A DNA stretch of 45,978 nucleotides from Candidatus Amphrikana amoebophyrae (GTDB taxonomy: Bacteria > Chlamydiota > Chlamydiia > Chlamydiales > JACRBE01). The stretch is from NCBI GenBank assembly GCA_030408475.1, contig JAUHQG010000012.1, positions 1 to 45,978 on the forward strand, read 5' to 3'. The translations under genes were made by a program, and so were the position numbers. Under the pieces are notes generated by a model. It had not been told where the DNA came from. It made no database searches and worked only from the letters and a program-made list of their open reading frames with translations. This document shows, piece after piece, positions 33,191 to 43,400 of this stretch; within the stretch, counting starts at the first letter, position 1; each line of letters begins with the position of its first letter.

Positions 33191-34291
33191 TTAGCTCGCA
33201 GGCATACTTCCATAATAGGGGTAAGCTTTTTGAGGATAAAATGTGTTACCCAGTTGCATCGATATGACTGAACCTCTAAGAGCAGATGTTTCGCTATTAA
33301 GATTAGCATCAAAGGCTTCTTGAAAATCCGCTTGTTTTGGGATTAGTTTAGTGATAATGGCCATTCTCATTTTTATAAAAATATCTGTAGTTAGAGCATT
33401 TCTTTTATGAGCGGAATTAAACTCATCACTTTTTTTGAATGAGTCAACAATGGCATAATAAAATCCTTTTCTATCCATGCCCTCTGGTAGTTCAACATGG
33501 CCTAAGGCTTCAAGTGAGAAAGTTCCTAGGTTAAGGCCTCGTTGTATACGTTTGAGTAACTTATTTAGTGTAAGTTTATTCTTCAAAATAAGCCTGCTAG
33601 CAATTTTAATTTGTACATGGAGCGATCTAGGTGTAGTAGATTTGAGCCTTTCAGCACGTCCTTTAGAGGATCTACTTGTAGCTATCCCATCTGGTCTTAG
33701 CGCAGGAGTACCTTTGAGCCTTTTTGTTGCAATCGGGGTAGCTAGAGGGGCAGGAGATTCGGAGGGAATCCATGCAGGTTTGCTATATATCGCTGCTTTT
33801 TCTTCAGCTTTATTTTTTAAACTAACTATTTGCTCACCAGATAACTTTGCTTTTTTCCCAATCTTCTCTAGAATAAGAGGGGTTGGCATTATGTATCTTA
33901 AAATGATGCCATCATCATCTGATACTTTTAAATCAATATATGCGTTTAGGCCATCAATTTTATCCTGTGGTGAAGCCTCACCATAACTCAATTTGTTGAT
34001 TAAGTCTTGAAGGGCGCCTCTATTTTTAAACAGGAGTAAATCTCGGATAGGCTTAATGCTTAAAATAGCTCCACTTAATACTGCTCCAATTATTGGAGCC
34101 GCGGCTCCTCCTGAAAACACAATTACTAATGTAGCGATAACAGCAATGGCGACTACCGTTGCAACTGCTGTAGCTCGAGAGAAAAATGTTGTTTCAGGTG
34201 TTATTTTGGATTTGCGTGCGTGCTCTGCTTCTGCCGCTTTTGCTGTTTCTTCGTGTATCTCAGCAGTAAATCCACCATTAATGCGTGTCAT
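33191..34291 (-). CDS. Larger Inc-like protein with paired hydrophobic segments
   Basis: 366 residues. An N-terminal polar stretch (MTRINGGFTAEIHEETAKAA) is followed by two adjoining hydrophobic segments at about 41-59 (TAVATVVAIAVIATLVIVF) and 62-79 (AAAPIIGAVLSGAILSIK), then a long hydrophilic C-terminal part with a Pro/Ser/Arg-rich stretch (residues about 180-215). GAGGT precedes the ATG. A TATAAT lies about 80 bases upstream (34371-34376 on the minus strand). The N-terminus begins MTR like its downstream neighbour. The layout fits an Inc-type effector with a host-facing C-terminus. Long antisense frames across it are shadows. Confidence 0.6.
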   Translation of the reverse strand: MTRINGGFTAEIHEETAKAAEAEHARKSKITPETTFFSRATAVATVVAIAVIATLVIVFSGGAAAPIIGAVLSGAILSIKPIRDLLLFKNRGALQDLINKLSYGEASPQDKIDGLNAYIDLKVSDDDGIILRYIMPTPLILEKIGKKAKLSGEQIVSLKNKAEEKAAIYSKPAWIPSESPAPLATPIATKRLKGTPALRPDGIATSRSSKGRAERLKSTTPRSLHVQIKIASRLILKNKLTLNKLLKRIQRGLNLGTFSLEALGHVELPEGMDRKGFYYAIVDSFKKSDEFNSAHKRNALTTDIFIKMRMAIITKLIPKQADFQEAFDANLNSETSALRGSVISMQLGNTFYPQKAYPYYGSMPAS

Positions 34292-34433
34292 AAATTACCT
34301 CGTAATTTTTGCCCCGCCGCCAATTTATATTATTCGAGCTTTTCGCTCTTTTTATTTATTAGCTTCTTTAATTATAACACAGTTCAATTATTTATTACAT
34401 ACTCTTTTTTTTAAGCCCCTTAGGGTTAGTGAT

Positions 34434-35339
34434 TTATGTAGCAATGAGTGCTTTAAGCGCTTTGTTTTTTTGCCTGAGGATGTTGATCGGAGCTTTATTC
34501 CAATTGGATCCTGCTTTGAGATGTAAAAAGGTATCACCTATATAAAACTCTGAATTGACACTAGGCGTTTGTAAAAATGCTCTCTCTCTTTGCTTAAAGC
34601 CTACTTGTATTAAGTTAAAAGTAGACAGGGGACATGGCGATGTATGCTCTTTTTTACACTCTTTGCGATTGCAATAGGGAGCACTGAATTGTGGCAAATT
34701 TTGCACCCGCATATTGGGGTTATCTCTTAAGTAGTAGTGGGTTGATCCCCCCGTATCTGTAGGAACTCCATCAACTAACCCGCAATTAAAGGAAATTGAA
34801 GTGGGATTATTCATCGTTTTTAGGTCCATAAAGACTAAACCGATCCAAAGATATTCCACTGAGCGTCCATTTTGATTTCTATTATGATGAAGACCTGCTA
34901 AATTGTATCCCTTCATGTATTGAGTGATGGAAAAATCTTTCACCAAAAACATGTCTGAATCAACTAGCGCTAACAAGCCATTATGGCTAAAGCCTAATTG
35001 ATCAAGTGAGTATTGGACGACATTGCAGTTGCGAACTGAGGGTGATTGATACTCATGTTTACTTGCCCTTGGTAAGTAAGGTCTATTATGGATTTCTTGA
35101 GGCACCCTTATACATTTTAGCCCAAGAGTTTGGCACTGCTTTTCTATTTTATGTTGTAATCTCGGAGTTGGCGCATCGCTAAAAACAACAAACTCATACT
35201 CATCTTTTAAATGCTTTTTAAACGTATCATGTTGAATTTTGATAAATTCAGGTCGATTATAGGCGTATGTAAAAATAAGTACTTTTTCAGAAAAGAGTGA
35301 AATAGGAAATAGAAGTATGAGGGCAATCAATGTTTTCAT
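34434..35339 (-). CDS. Exported glycosyltransferase-like protein
   Basis: 301 residues with a Sec signal peptide (MKTLIALILLFPISLFS, likely cut before EKVLIF). The start EKVLIFTYAYNRPEFIKIQH and the later LVDSDMFLVKDF (Asp-127 and Asp-129 as a DxD-type pair) resemble GT-A fold glycosyltransferases. Cysteines in SAPYCNRKECKKE suggest disulfides, consistent with export. Its ATG overlaps the nqrE stop as ATGA, so it is translated with the NQR cluster, though its job is unrelated. A sugar transfer outside the cytosol would be unusual because nucleotide sugars are scarce there, unless it is secreted into the host. Confidence 0.6.
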   Translation of the reverse strand: MKTLIALILLFPISLFSEKVLIFTYAYNRPEFIKIQHDTFKKHLKDEYEFVVFSDAPTPRLQHKIEKQCQTLGLKCIRVPQEIHNRPYLPRASKHEYQSPSVRNCNVVQYSLDQLGFSHNGLLALVDSDMFLVKDFSITQYMKGYNLAGLHHNRNQNGRSVEYLWIGLVFMDLKTMNNPTSISFNCGLVDGVPTDTGGSTHYYLRDNPNMRVQNLPQFSAPYCNRKECKKEHTSPCPLSTFNLIQVGFKQRERAFLQTPSVNSEFYIGDTFLHLKAGSNWNKAPINILRQKNKALKALIAT

Positions 35340-36058
35340 GGTAATGAAGGGGTAGCAAAGGGGGTATCATGTAATTCAACTAATTCAGGATAGGTGTCGT
35401 CTTTACTGGTTTCATCAAGCGATATGCCAGTAAATCCCATAAAAGCTAAAGCAATTAGTCCTGTCATTATAAAAGTTATTCCCATCCCTTTTAATCCTGA
35501 TGGAATATCACTATAGCCCAATTTCTCGCGAATTGAAGCTATTAACACAATCGCTAGCCACCATCCTAATCCAGCACCTAATACATAGATAAAATTAGCA
35601 AAAAATGGATATTCTCTTACGACTGAAAATAAGGATGCTCCCAGTATGGCGCAGTTCACTGTAATTAATGGCAAATACATGCCAAGCGATCTATATAATG
35701 AGGGGGTGAACTTCTCTATGATGATCTCAAGTACTTGAACAAAAGCCGCTATTATCGATATGAAGATCAAAAATTCTAAAAAGCTAAGATCAAGTCTGGC
35801 GCCATTAATGCCAAATATTTTTAGCCATGACAATGCTCCAGGCCCTGTCACAAATTGATGTACAAACCAATTTAAAACGCCTGAAAGGGTAATCACAATA
35901 GTAACAGCAAGCCCTAGTCCCTTAGCGGTCGCTATAGTATTAGAACAAGCTAAATAGGAGCACATGCCTAAAAAGTAAAAGAGCAAAATGTTTTGAATAA
36001 AAACAGATTGAATAAGTAGGCCAACTAAATTGACTATCGAATAGTCTCCCATCCACAT
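35336..36058 (-). CDS. nqrE: Na+-translocating NADH:quinone reductase subunit E
   Basis: 240-residue inner-membrane subunit with six predicted segments, paralogous to NqrD. Conserved parts are FIQNILLFYFLGMCSYLACS, with the membrane Cys near the family position, and VNCAILGASLFSVVREYPF with the second Cys; both help bind the intramembrane iron centre. The tail KDDTYPELVELHDTPFATPS extends beyond typical NqrE. A GGGAG site precedes the ATG. It follows nqrD by four bases. Confidence 0.95.
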   Translation of the reverse strand: MWMGDYSIVNLVGLLIQSVFIQNILLFYFLGMCSYLACSNTIATAKGLGLAVTIVITLSGVLNWFVHQFVTGPGALSWLKIFGINGARLDLSFLEFLIFISIIAAFVQVLEIIIEKFTPSLYRSLGMYLPLITVNCAILGASLFSVVREYPFFANFIYVLGAGLGWWLAIVLIASIREKLGYSDIPSGLKGMGITFIMTGLIALAFMGFTGISLDETSKDDTYPELVELHDTPFATPSLP

Positions 36059-36062
36059 AATG

Positions 36063-36698
36063 TTAAACTCCCTCTTGATTTCTTGCGATATTATAGAGCC
36101 AGATCATGCCACCAATAATAAAAAAAGCAGAGGGGGCAAGGGCCATAATATTCCAGTTGGCATATAAATCGGGATGCTCAGCAGTGGCGTACCAACTTTG
36201 AGGAATAACGCTCATATCTAAAAAAGTTCCAAATGCCAAAATTTCTCGAATAGTACCCACAATTAATAAGACAATAGCGTAACCAGTAGCAGCGCCAAGG
36301 CCATCAAAAAATGCGGGCATTGGGGAAACATTTTTAGCATTACTTTCACAGCGTCCCATCACAATACAATTGGTAATGATTAAGCCAACAAAGACAGAAA
36401 GGGTTTTAGACATTTCATAAGAAAATGCCTTCAAAACTTGATCTACAATAATAACAAATAATGAAATGATCGCAAGTTGAGTAATCATTCTTACGCTGTC
36501 AGGGGTTTTTTTTCTCAGAAGCGATACAAAAAGGCATGAAAAAGCGGTGACAAACATAACGCTAAAGCCCATTACTAAGGCTATGCTCACTTTAATTGTG
36601 ACAGCTAATGCTGAGCAAATTCCTAAAACAGCGACTAATATTTGGTTGTCATGCCAAAGAGGGGCTATAAATGCTTTGAGTGATTCACTTTTTTTCAC
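36063..36698 (-). CDS. nqrD: Na+-translocating NADH:quinone reductase subunit D
   Basis: 211-residue membrane subunit with six segments. The matching half-site to NqrE is [20 protein letters not shown], containing the conserved membrane Cys; an N-terminal counterpart ([20 protein letters not shown]) carries the other. The start is GTG at 36698, overlapping the nqrC stop by 14 bases, with GAGGGAG upstream. The pair NqrD/NqrE forms the core of the sodium channel. Confidence 0.95.
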   Translation of the reverse strand: MKKSESLKAFIAPLWHDNQILVAVLGICSALAVTIKVSIALVMGFSVMFVTAFSCLFVSLLRKKTPDSVRMITQLAIISLFVIIVDQVLKAFSYEMSKTLSVFVGLIITNCIVMGRCESNAKNVSPMPAFFDGLGAATGYAIVLLIVGTIREILAFGTFLDMSVIPQSWYATAEHPDLYANWNIMALAPSAFFIIGGMIWLYNIARNQEGV

Positions 36699-37626
36699 TT
36701 ATCGCTCCCTCTTTGGATTTTTCATGTATCTTGATTAAGAAATTTCGATAAGGTCCAAGCGATGATTTATAAGCTTCTTGAACTCCATTTCGAGTGACAG
36801 TTGCGCCGGCAATTCCATCTACAGCATTGATAGCAAGAGGGGAATTTCCTAGCTCATCCATTACACTTGTTTTAACAACAGTGATTCCCAATTTAGAACT
36901 TTTGAGATTCACTTCACCCTTTTGATTAGGTTGAAAGATTAGTTTATTATGAAACTGTTTTTGCCACTCAGGGGTTGCTATATTAGCGCCAAGTCCAGGA
37001 GTCTCTTTTTGATCATACCAAGTTGTACCAATAACTGTTTCACCATTGGCTTCAATAGCTAAAAAGCCATAAATCGCATCCCATAATCCGTATCCATTAA
37101 TGGGTATAATATAGCCAATCGGAGTGATATTTTCGGCGTCATTTTTTAATACGGCTGTAGGAACATTGGGATAGATTTTAAAGACGAGTTTTAATGGGAT
37201 GTGGGCAAATCCATATTTTTGGTTATCACTTAAATATTTTTCGTATTGAATTCCCTTTTGCTCAAAAGTAAACATATCTCCTTTTTCATCTGTTAAAAAG
37301 GGGACAACTCGTAATTTTTGTAAGTTGAAGATTTGTAAGCTAGGGGCTGATGGAGCATTCTCAAAGGGGGCTAAGGTGGTCATTTTTTCATCAAAAATAG
37401 CGCTAACATACTTTCCTTCGCTATTTTTTACTATAAATTGTCCGTCGTCATTTAAGATTTTGGCTGTAATTAAGAGTTGCTTACTTTGGTAAATTTCTTC
37501 TTCTCTCTCTTGAAGGGGCTTTAATAAAGTGGCAAAAACAGATAATATAAGAGCGCATACAAAACAGACAATAGTGATGAAAATGATTATGTAACTATTG
37601 GAGTGCTTAGGTTTGTCTTGTGACAC
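36685..37626 (-). CDS. nqrC: Na+-translocating NADH:quinone reductase subunit C
   Basis: 313 residues: one N-terminal membrane segment ([20 protein letters not shown]), then a periplasmic FMN-binding domain. [16 protein letters not shown] is the family signature. The flavinylation motif is DGIAGATVT, with Thr-276 as the expected phosphoester-bound FMN site. The start is GTG at 37626 preceded by AAGGAGG at ideal spacing, overlapping nqrB by 20 bases. The protein is longer than proteobacterial NqrC (about 260), as in chlamydiae. Confidence 0.95.
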   Translation of the reverse strand: MSQDKPKHSNSYIIIFITIVCFVCALILSVFATLLKPLQEREEEIYQSKQLLITAKILNDDGQFIVKNSEGKYVSAIFDEKMTTLAPFENAPSAPSLQIFNLQKLRVVPFLTDEKGDMFTFEQKGIQYEKYLSDNQKYGFAHIPLKLVFKIYPNVPTAVLKNDAENITPIGYIIPINGYGLWDAIYGFLAIEANGETVIGTTWYDQKETPGLGANIATPEWQKQFHNKLIFQPNQKGEVNLKSSKLGITVVKTSVMDELGNSPLAINAVDGIAGATVTRNGVQEAYKSSLGPYRNFLIKIHEKSKEGAISEKK

Positions 37627-39124
37627 GGCGCCTCCTTCTAAATCTCTTTATGGCCATCTTGTCAAAAAGCGGAGCAAACACATTTCCAAATAAAATTGCA
37701 AGCATCACTCCTTCAGGAAAGGCTGGATTTATCAGTCTAATAATAACAGTTAAAGCTCCAATAACAAAGCCATAGGTCCATTTTGCCTTTTTCATATGAG
37801 GAGAAGAGACGGGATCTGTGGCCATGAAAACAAGACCAAAAGCAAGACCTCCTAGTAAGAGCTGTTTCATAACTGGAAAATCAAATTTTGCTGGATTAAA
37901 AGCTCCCAAATGAGGGCCAATATAGTAGCTGCCATATTTAAAGCAAGCTGCTGTAAAGAGTGTACCTACAATAACAGCGAGCATAGTTCTTAAAGAGGCA
38001 ACGCCGGTAATAACTAAGAATAGAGCGCCAAGAAGGCAGGCAAATTTTGAAGTTTCTCCAAAAGAGCCAATCATATTGCCAAAAAAGAGGTTAGAATCGC
38101 TAAATATACCTTGACCAAACTTCACTTGGGCAAAATGCCAAGCGCTAGCAAAGCTATCAACAGGAAGAGCTAAACCCCCTTCACTTAAGGGAGAGGTAAT
38201 AAAACTTTGAAGGCCATTTATATCTAAAGAGGGAATGGTAGTGGCCACATCGTGAGTCGATTGGAAATGTTGAAACTGGTGATTCACTACATTTGAAGTA
38301 GATATGTTTTCACCCCAAAATTTACCAATAGCATCAATATGAACCCTTTTTACTTCATCGCCGATGGCCATTTTATTTAAAACAGAAGCTTGAGAAAACG
38401 CATCTATTTGTGTAGTAGAAGCGACTTCATTCATTTTAAGAAGGCTATTTTTTACTATAGTAGGATTGGTGCCAACCCAAACATCACCAGTCATTTTATT
38501 AGGAAAAGCAAAGTATAAAAAGCAGCGACAAGTGAGAGCAGGGTTTAAAATGTTCATGCCGGTTCCGCCAAATAGCTCTTTGCCTAAAATAATGCCAGCT
38601 GAGACTCCAACAGCGACCATCCAATAAGGCAAAGTGGAAGGTAAAATAAGGGCGTATAAAATGCCGGTCACAAGTAACCCTTCAGAGATTTCATGGCCAC
38701 GAATGAGGCTAAAGAGCACTTCCCAAATGCCACCCACAACATATGATATGGCTAATATTGGAATAAAGGCGATAAGACCGAGTTTAATAACGGGACCTAA
38801 ATGAGCATAAAGAAACTTAAAATATCCTATAAAAGATTCAGAGGAAGCTAAGTAGCTTTTCATAATCAATTCATTGCCGCTATTGAAAACAAAAGATTGA
38901 ATCCCGCTATTGATAATGGCCATAAGGGTGCAGGGAATTAAAGCAATAACCACCAATATCATAACCCGTTTTACGTCAACACTATCGCGTATAAATGGGG
39001 CAGATTTTGCTTTGAAAGGAACCTCAGCGATAAATGAATCTAAGGCATTGAATAGGGGTAAAAGCTTTTTTAACCTGGGATGATTTTGGCACTTTTGAGT
39101 AATCGATTCTAGTATTTTAAGCAC
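37607..39124 (-). CDS. nqrB: Na+-translocating NADH:quinone reductase subunit B
   Basis: 505-residue membrane subunit with about ten segments. Recognisable stretches are GGIWEVLFSLIRGHEISEGL, GKELFGGTGMNILNPALTCR and GAFNPAKFDFPVMKQLLLGG. A long hydrophilic insert follows FPNKMTGDVWVGTN, as I recall for C. trachomatis NqrB. In that insert QIDAFSQASVL is where the flavin motif (D-G-Y-S-G-A-T in Vibrio) should be; it reads D-A-F-S-Q-A-S, with Ser-247 in place of the flavinylated Thr. The start is a GTG at 39124 with no clear ribosome site and a stop upstream in frame. The complex pumps Na+ and reduces quinone; nqrA and nqrF must lie elsewhere. Confidence 0.95.
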   Translation of the reverse strand: MLKILESITQKCQNHPRLKKLLPLFNALDSFIAEVPFKAKSAPFIRDSVDVKRVMILVVIALIPCTLMAIINSGIQSFVFNSGNELIMKSYLASSESFIGYFKFLYAHLGPVIKLGLIAFIPILAISYVVGGIWEVLFSLIRGHEISEGLLVTGILYALILPSTLPYWMVAVGVSAGIILGKELFGGTGMNILNPALTCRCFLYFAFPNKMTGDVWVGTNPTIVKNSLLKMNEVASTTQIDAFSQASVLNKMAIGDEVKRVHIDAIGKFWGENISTSNVVNHQFQHFQSTHDVATTIPSLDINGLQSFITSPLSEGGLALPVDSFASAWHFAQVKFGQGIFSDSNLFFGNMIGSFGETSKFACLLGALFLVITGVASLRTMLAVIVGTLFTAACFKYGSYYIGPHLGAFNPAKFDFPVMKQLLLGGLAFGLVFMATDPVSSPHMKKAKWTYGFVIGALTVIIRLINPAFPEGVMLAILFGNVFAPLFDKMAIKRFRRRRRVTRQT

Positions 39125-39152
39125 TTGATTAGTCTAGTTTGTTATCAGCGTG

Positions 39153-39177
39153 AAATGGGTGATAGTGCCCATTTTTT
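39153..39177 (+). terminator. Hairpin with T run in nqrB/protease spacer
   Basis: AAATGGG (39153-39159), an eight-base loop, and CCCATTT (39168-39174) running into further T. It lies upstream of the promoter at 39258, so it may block read-through from the nqrB region on the plus strand. Weak stem; role uncertain. Confidence 0.3.
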
Positions 39178-39257
39178 GCTTAAAGGACAATAAAAAAACA
39201 TCTACTCACCTCTGTAACACATGTAAGAAACTTATAAACAAATACTTAAGTATTTAT

Positions 39258-39286
39258 TTCAAATAATAATTACTATGTGTTATAAT
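39258..39286 (+). promoter_or_regulatory. Sigma70-type promoter for metalloprotease gene
   Basis: TTCAAA at 39258-39263, a 17-base spacer and a perfect TATAAT at 39281-39286, followed by GGGGGGA directly before the start codon region. Confidence 0.6.
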
Positions 39287-39308
39287 TAAATTTTCTGGGG
39301 GGATAAAT

Positions 39309-40388
39309 ATGGCTTCAAGGCTAGAGGGTACAGGTGGAGAATCTGCACTGACAGACTTAATTGATAGGATGAATTGTGGCGCTGAAGATATTCCGCTAAG
39401 AGTGATCGATAGATTACTGTTAAAGGCTTTTAAAGATGAGCGCTTGACTGCTATAGGTATGGCTCACTTTTTACAAAGACATCATGATATCCGGGATCAT
39501 GTCAATGCTATACAAGGAAAAGTTGTTTGGAATAGTTTCAGTGTAAAAGATAAAATTTATTACGTATTTAAAAACAAACATTTACCCACTCAGAAAGAGT
39601 TTATGAAAACTTTGGGGAGTGAATGTCAGGGGGATATAGGGACTGATTTGCGCTCTTCTTTGATTGATATTTTTGAATCTAGAGTGCTTGCAGAACCTGT
39701 GTTACAAGCCGATGGCTCTCCTGAAGCAAGAGGACACCTTTTGGTAGAAAAAACAGTGGCCCTTGCAGAAACTCATATGACTTCAGAAAGAGGATATCAA
39801 GTCTGTTTTTCTAAAGATGTATTAGTGGTTCCACATGCTGGATGGAATAGTTTGGTATTGCCAAGTGCTATATTTATCGATCGTGATGACATACCGAGTC
39901 AATTTTTAGTGTCTGGACCCGATGACCCCAAACTTAAGGATGAAAAATTCTTACTTCAAGCTTATCACTGGTTAAGTGCCGTAACAGGAAAAGGGAAGGG
40001 GGTGTCTGGATATCAAAGCTATCAAAGATCGAAGCCCTTATTACCAGGGTATTTAGTTTTTATGTCACAAAGCAAAAGTGAAATAAAAAAATGTTTGCAA
40101 TTTGTCATACTTCACGAGTTCACCCATATTGCTCATTCGCATTCACATCAATATTTATGGTGGACTGCAGGTGTTCATTGTCTAAGTGAAATGAGAAAGT
40201 CACGAGAAAGCGAAAGGGATGCAGACTCAATGGCAGTCAAAATTCTTGGAGACTCGGAAGGAGGGGAAAAATTATTTGCAGTTTGCGATCAGACAGTACC
40301 TAGAGCTTTAAAATGGATATTTACCACTTCTCATTATTCTTTTATGGATCGCATCGACCATTTAAAAGATGTGTTAAAGGAAAAATAG
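39309..40388 (+). CDS. M48-like zinc metalloprotease without membrane anchor
   Basis: 359 residues. FVILHEFTHIAHSHSH holds the HExxH zinc site (His-269, Glu-270, His-273), and SRESERDADSMAVKILGD about 30 residues later supplies the third ligand in the M48-type E-x-x-x-D setting (Glu-302, Asp-306). Unlike HtpX or Ste24, there are no membrane segments and no signal peptide, so it is cytosolic or exported by another route. The N-terminal 200 residues match nothing I recognise. GGGGGGATAA before the ATG is a very strong ribosome site. The ATG lies just after a clean promoter, so it is well expressed. A secreted protease acting in the host is an attractive but unproven idea. Confidence 0.75.
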   Translation: MASRLEGTGGESALTDLIDRMNCGAEDIPLRVIDRLLLKAFKDERLTAIGMAHFLQRHHDIRDHVNAIQGKVVWNSFSVKDKIYYVFKNKHLPTQKEFMKTLGSECQGDIGTDLRSSLIDIFESRVLAEPVLQADGSPEARGHLLVEKTVALAETHMTSERGYQVCFSKDVLVVPHAGWNSLVLPSAIFIDRDDIPSQFLVSGPDDPKLKDEKFLLQAYHWLSAVTGKGKGVSGYQSYQRSKPLLPGYLVFMSQSKSEIKKCLQFVILHEFTHIAHSHSHQYLWWTAGVHCLSEMRKSRESERDADSMAVKILGDSEGGEKLFAVCDQTVPRALKWIFTTSHYSFMDRIDHLKDVLKEK

Positions 40389-40403
40389 CATTAAAGCCTT
40401 ATT

Positions 40404-43400
40404 ATGTATATAATGAGGCTCATGAAAAAGCATATCGAAACAGCAAAACGCTACGTTCGCAAAAAACGGGTGATCACTCTCATCGTTGTCGCTTTTTTTA
40501 TCCTCACATTTTTTTTATTTAGAAATAGCTTTTTGGGGTTTGGTTTAGAGGTGTTTATTAACTCTAAATTACAAACAGACAAAGGGATAAAGTGTAAATT
40601 CGAGAAGATGAGGATAGAATCAAACTCCCTTGTTTTCACCCATTTTCAAGCTAGTAGCGATAAAATGCCACATGCTGACTTAGAGATTGATAAGCTAAGA
40701 GTGAGTCTTCGTTTTAACTTACGAGAGTTTGAAATTGACCCCATCATTGAGATTGATAAGCCCAAACTTACTTTAACCCGTCCGCTTCCTAATGAAGAGA
40801 AGGCGGGAGCTCCCCCTTTTGAATTTTTTAGAGCGATCACAAGGCACATTCAACTCAATGTAAATGGTGGGGAATTACTCTTAAAAGGGGAGAACTCAAC
40901 CACCCCATTTTTCTTTTCATTCAAAAGTGATTTTGAAAATGAGTGTTTTGGTATTTTAACTTTAGCTAAGTCGCCTAATGATTTTCATTCTCCTATGATG
41001 GAGGTATCAGTATCATCTCTTTCAAGTGAATTGTTTTCTTATTTTGATTTTAACCATCTAGAATTGCCTTTATTAGATAAGCTCAATCAATATTTCTCTT
41101 TTATAGACAATGGAAATTGGAGCGCGAGCGGAGGTGTATTGACAGGGAATACGCAGCTTCACTTTGATTCAAAAGGTAATATCAAAAGGGGAGATGTCCA
41201 AATAGAGCTTGAAAACTTGGAGATGGAAAATAGTGAATTACAATCTAAATTATCTCTTCATTCAGCTAATTGGCGTATCTCTTTTCCTCTCGCTCGAAAT
41301 AAAGAAACGGCGATCCACAAATCTTGGGTAGATTTGGCGCTGCGAGCGAATTTAGATCGCTTCCATTTCAAAGTGGACGAACATACCGATTTATACTTAA
41401 ATGGAAAGCTTTCCCTTAATATCCCAGAGAGCACAGGAATTAATTTAAATGGTCAACTAAATATTGATGGAGTGGATTCTGATATTGTCATAAGAGGCAA
41501 TCCTTATTATGGACAAAAAGAGCATCCTGAATTTGGATTAAAACTTGATATTTGCAATGCAAAAGATGGTTTGTCTTCAATTGACTGCAGTATTAAAAAT
41601 ATTAAGCCACATCATACACAATTTAGGGGAGTGTGTACTAAACTTGATGTTGAACATCTTAATTTGATTCAGAAAATGGTAGCCCCTCATATTCCTGATG
41701 TGGCCAAACTCGATATGAAAGAGGGTAAATTTGAGTGCGCAGTGGTGGCTCAAGTTCATAATCGGAAAGTGAAGACTATCCAAGTTGAAAAAATTATAGC
41801 AAAAAATTTGCATGCTCAATTTGATAAAGGGAAATTGATCGCCTTTTGCTCTAGGTTAGAAGGTGCATTGGAAATTGACTTGGCTACTAAAAAAGTTGAT
41901 ACTTGGAAAATTGATGTTGAATCGGGTGATTTAGTGATAGCTCCAGAAAATGGGGGTGACAACATCATGCTCTATGAGCTTAATGCTCAAGTTGCTTCTC
42001 AACTGGGCACTTATTCTCACTCCAATGTAAAAGGGCGGCTTTATGATCATCAGTTTGATCTTACATTTTACGGTTTGAGTCAATCTCCTGATGTCCGTTT
42101 AAAGCTCAATACTTCAACTTCGGCTATAGCTAAGCATATGGATAAAAGAGAGTTTGCTCCTCTTCCTCCTGAAGTGCAATATAATATAAGCGCTAATTTT
42201 TATAGAGAGTCTGATCACTGGAAAGTGAAAGGAGAGTTAGCTGGAGCTAATCCTTTAACTTTTGGATTTAAGCTGACAGATTTTCCTTTAAAAAAGAGTT
42301 TAAAAGAGCAAATGACTCAAATGCAGCACCATATTTACGCTGGGTGGTTTAAAGGTAGGTCAATTGGTGCAGATAAATATGGATGGATTACTCATTTAGT
42401 AGATGCTGAGTGGGGACTACAAGGGAGCGTTGATGTTATTGGAAGATTTGATGGTTCGAAAGTAAAGTGTGATTTTACTTCGGAAGAAGTCGCTTTTTTA
42501 TCGAATGAAATAGATATTCATATTGAAGAGAAAAATCGCAAGCGAGTTGGGGGATCACTCACTTTTAAGTATGAAGATGAAAGTTTAGATCTTCATATTC
42601 CTGTTCAATTTGCTGATTGCCATATTAAAGAGATGGATTTAATGTGTCATAATTTGTCGGGTGATTTATATATCCGAGATGGCAAGCTCTTTATCCATCA
42701 GTTAGCAGGTGAGTCAAATGGGATGAAGATGGCAGGTCAAATTGATTTAAAATTTGACAACGGAAAGCCCTCTTATTTAGAAGTGAATATAAATAAAATG
42801 AAGGGGACAGCGCAGAGCTTAAAGTTGCTAGCGCAACATTTCCCTGATTTCAAATCACTTTCGGCAGAATTTAAGGGTGATGTAGAGGCTAGAGGAAAAG
42901 GATTTGTTTTAAAATCCGAACTTGGAAAAGAGACTTTAAATCCGAATTGGAATTTTGCATTTCATATATCTGAAGGGGAGTCTGTTTTTAATGAACAAAC
43001 AAAGTTAGTCGGGTTTTCATCTGATGTTGCATTTTCATCGAATAATGAGGCTTACTCTTTGTATAATATGCACGGTCAATTTGAAATTGATGGTAAGCTT
43101 ACTTCTAACTATATTTTTGGAAAGCAGATTGATGTAAATTATAATGGTGAAGGCTCATTAAAATTTGATATTTCATTAGAAAATGAGATGTTAACTTTAC
43201 TTCATTTTGTAGGTGAGTCTCAAGTGAGAGAAGATAAACTTTATGACTTACAAGTGGACCCCAAGCAGAGTCATTTTTTAGGATCTTCCTTGGAATTTTC
43301 CAATTTTATAGTAACTGAACGATTCGAACCCAAAGGTGGCAGTCTACAGTTTGATTTAGATGGAAAAGATTTGGTTACATTTGGAGATTTACTGTCAAAA

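Noticed and set aside
33477..34526. Two long plus-strand frames (169 and 156 codons) opposite the larger Inc-like gene
   Set aside because: The minus-strand gene has a ribosome site, promoter and a plausible membrane layout; the opposite frames have unusual composition and are typical shadows.
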